From the NCBI GenBank assembly GCA_002695445.1, contig NZOY01000056.1:7058-14909 (forward strand): a DNA stretch of 7,852 nt. Direction: 5' to 3'. Within the stretch, counting starts at the first letter, position 1. The number at the start of each line of letters is the position of its first letter. The notes under the pieces were generated by a model. That model searched no databases, had not been told where the DNA came from, and saw nothing but the letters and a program-made list of their open reading frames with translations. Shown here piece by piece: positions 6,478 through 7,852 of this stretch. The translations under genes were made by a program, and so were the position numbers. Source of the DNA: Flavobacteriaceae bacterium. GTDB lineage: Bacteria; Bacteroidota; Bacteroidia; Flavobacteriales; Flavobacteriaceae.

Positions 6478-7278
6478 TCACTTCTTATAATAATTCCATT
6501 TTTTTTCACCTCTAAATCTTGCTTTGGTAAGTACACCATTATCATACACACAATATAAAATATCACCATCTGGGTAAATTTTTTCGGAAGGACCATGTAA
6601 ATTACCTTTTACGTAATTACCTTTAATAATTGTACCTTTCTCTTCTTTATCAATATCTTTTAAAAATGTTATTTTACCTTCTCCATGTAATTTATCATCT
6701 TTCCATTTACCCTCTGTTTTAAATTGATCAGATACAATTAAAGTGCCATATCCATTTTTTTTACTATCAACAAACTCACCCTCATAAACCTCTTTGGCTT
6801 CCTCAAGAATTAATTTGCCCTTTCCATGAAAATGACTTTTCTTCCATTCACCTTTATATGAGTAGTTTCCTTTGCATTCATATTCTCCTTGTCCATCAAA
6901 AACACCGTCTTTAAATTCACCAACATAATCCCAGGGGTTATCTGTCAATTTTTTCCCAAACGTTTCGGACTCAACATCTATATCAGATCGATTTAAGCAC
7001 ATAAAACCATGGCCATGGGGAATTTGTTGATCAGCACTTTTTATTGCTCCTTTGTAAATTCTACCATCAGGATATTTTAATTCTCCTCTTATTACCAAGT
7101 TATCACCCATCTCTTTAATACTTGGGTGTCGACTTTCTAAAATTAAAATTTCATCTTTAAGATTTTGATAGTCATCTTTGCTTACAGGCAATTTTTTATG
7201 TTTTGCTTGATAAATATCGTAAGAAGTAAGTAGTTGTCTTTTTTTTAGATATTCATTTTTAACTTTCTTATTCCTCAT
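6478..7278 (-). CDS. MORN-repeat protein, 266 aa
   Basis: Residues 1-60 are a basic, probably helical N-terminal region without a signal peptide. From residue 69 on there are six fairly clear MORN repeats, with a degenerate seventh. Cores include YKGAI (75-79) with HGHGF, YVGEFKDGVFDGQGEY (118-133), YKGEWKKSHFHGKGKL (141-156), YEGEFVDSKKNGYGTL (165-180), TEGKWKDDKLHGEGKI (188-203) and IKGNYVKGNLHGPSEKIYPDG (218-238). The repeat pattern YxGx(W/F)xxGxxxGxGxx is the family signature; such repeats stack as beta-hairpins and usually serve as protein- or lipid-binding scaffolds, so no enzymatic role is implied. A cytoplasmic location is expected. The ATG is the first methionine in frame and has no evident Shine-Dalgarno. 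It faces the nuclease-helicase operon and is not co-transcribed with it. Confidence 0.88.
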   Translation of the reverse strand: MRNKKVKNEYLKKRQLLTSYDIYQAKHKKLPVSKDDYQNLKDEILILESRHPSIKEMGDNLVIRGELKYPDGRIYKGAIKSADQQIPHGHGFMCLNRSDIDVESETFGKKLTDNPWDYVGEFKDGVFDGQGEYECKGNYSYKGEWKKSHFHGKGKLILEEAKEVYEGEFVDSKKNGYGTLIVSDQFKTEGKWKDDKLHGEGKITFLKDIDKEEKGTIIKGNYVKGNLHGPSEKIYPDGDILYCVYDNGVLTKARFRGEKKWNYYKK

Positions 7279-7307
7279 AAAACAACAAAATAGAAAGTGG
7301 TTAACAT

Positions 7308-7313
7308 CTTATA
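7308..7313 (-). promoter_or_regulatory. Possible -10 box for the MORN gene
   Basis: Read on the minus strand this is TATAAG, 29 bases before the MORN start codon. No convincing -35 hexamer lies at the usual distance, so this is a tentative reading in AT-rich DNA. Confidence 0.2.
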
Positions 7314-7341
7314 AAATATTCCACACTTTAGCACACATATC

Positions 7342-7373
7342 CTATAGTAGGTACCCCCTTGGCCCCTGCATAG
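7342..7373. other. GC-rich imperfect hairpin in an AT-rich spacer
   Basis: Within the 123-base spacer between two minus-strand genes, bases 7351-7370 are 14/20 G+C, mostly C on the plus strand (G on the minus strand). The segment can fold: CTAT (7342-7345) with ATAG (7370-7373), AGG (7349-7351) with CCT (7365-7367), and CC (7354-7355) with GG (7361-7362), around the loop CCCTT with two internal loops. It lies about 30 bases after the stop of the gene at 7402 and about 63 bases before the MORN start. It could be a transcript-end structure for the former, a 5' leader element of the latter, or a dispersed repeat. No T tract follows on either strand, so it is not a standard terminator. Confidence 0.4.
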
Positions 7374-7401
7374 AGTAAGTGAATTAAATTTTATTTATAT
7401 A

Positions 7402-7852
7402 TTAGTTAAAATCTTTATTTGGGTTTAATAGATTTTTAGCTATTTCACCCTCAGGAGTTATACATCTTCTAACTTTTGTATATTTTGGACAGTCTGAAGG
7501 TTCTTTTTTCATTACTTCTTCTTTTAAATACTTTAACCAAATACAAAAATATTGATATGGAAGTCGATCTTCATCATGTTCGTCCTGTTTATAAATATTA
7601 AGTCTGTATTTATGAAATGGTTTAAAAAATTTTACCAATTCATTAACGTTCCACCTAAAATTTTCATTTAGATAAATCATGTTACAAACCATTTTAATAT
7701 GAGGAAATCTTTTCTTTTTTAAAATTGAAAGTATTTTTTTTTTAATAATTAAATTATTTGGAAGTTTATTATATTTCGCAATAATAACAGTTTTGTCATA
7801 GCTTTTAGTATAATGATCAGAATGAATTAGATAATAGGTTTTTGAAACTTTT
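7402..7852 (-). CDS. Unidentified protein, 5' end outside the window (about 149 aa visible)
   Basis: A minus-strand ORF ends with TAA at 7402-7404. An ATG at 7692 would give 96 residues, but the frame stays open without a stop for another 53 codons to the window edge (…HSDHYTKSYDKTVIIAKYNKLPNN…). The gene therefore almost certainly starts beyond 7852, and the 7692 methionine is internal. The visible part is lysine- and tyrosine-rich, with aromatic stretches such as LPYQYFCIWLKYLKEEV and three cysteines in the last half (FCIW, DCPKY, RCITP). There is no membrane segment. I do not recognise the family. It precedes the MORN gene on the same strand with a 123-base gap, so co-transcription is possible but the GC-rich hairpin lies between them. 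Confidence 0.68.
   Translation of the reverse strand, partial: KVSKTYYLIHSDHYTKSYDKTVIIAKYNKLPNNLIIKKKILSILKKKRFPHIKMVCNMIYLNENFRWNVNELVKFFKPFHKYRLNIYKQDEHDEDRLPYQYFCIWLKYLKEEVMKKEPSDCPKYTKVRRCITPEGEIAKNLLNPNKDFN

Noticed and set aside
179..7851. Shared 11-mer TTTGAAACTTT at 179-189 and 7841-7851 as element end repeats
   Set aside because: The sequence is low complexity and AT-rich, one copy is inside a coding frame, and there is no further extension; chance is sufficient.

Overview
This is a strongly AT-rich, gene-dense bacterial window with very short or overlapping gene junctions. The low GC, the many tiny uncharacterised proteins, the MORN-repeat protein and the compact coupling suggest a streamlined marine bacterium of the SAR11/Pelagibacterales type. 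That assignment is an inference from composition and style, since no marker gene is present. I see no tRNA, rRNA, CRISPR array, transposase, integrase or recognisable phage structural gene. The mixture of orphan small genes around one large DNA-processing enzyme looks like an accessory (variable) region.

Layout: (1) 1-123 is the 3' end of an unidentified gene on the + strand. (2) 124-240 is AT-rich spacer with a long inverted repeat. (3) 241-1249 holds four small + strand genes packed head to tail (88, 58, 73 and 117 aa). The third ends in a hydrophobic tail and the fourth has two predicted membrane helices. (4) 1250-1485 is the largest gene-free stretch, and the second operon's promoter is expected there. 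(5) 1486-6411 holds five overlapping + strand genes: a 94-aa basic protein with a hydrophobic segment; an 1128-aa multidomain nuclease-helicase; a 118-aa secreted or periplasmic protein with two cysteines; a 115-aa very basic protein; and a 195-aa protein of unknown function. (6) 6478-7278 on the - strand is a 266-aa MORN-repeat protein, convergent with the operon. (7) 7279-7401 is a spacer with a conspicuous GC-rich imperfect hairpin. (8) 7402-7852 on the - strand is the 3' part of an unidentified gene that continues past the window end.

The only protein with a confident biochemical identity is the 1128-aa enzyme. It fuses a RecB/Cas4-like PD-(D/E)XK nuclease with an iron-sulphur-type cysteine set, a helix-hairpin-helix-like stretch, a DEDD 3'-5' exonuclease-like (RNase H fold) domain, and a Upf1/Dna2-type superfamily 1 helicase. 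This is the TM0106/COG2251 type of architecture. All its key motifs appear intact. It is translationally linked to four small proteins I cannot assign, one of them exported. The five genes may therefore work together, perhaps in DNA repair, DNA uptake or anti-phage defence. That functional proposal is inference from gene order only.
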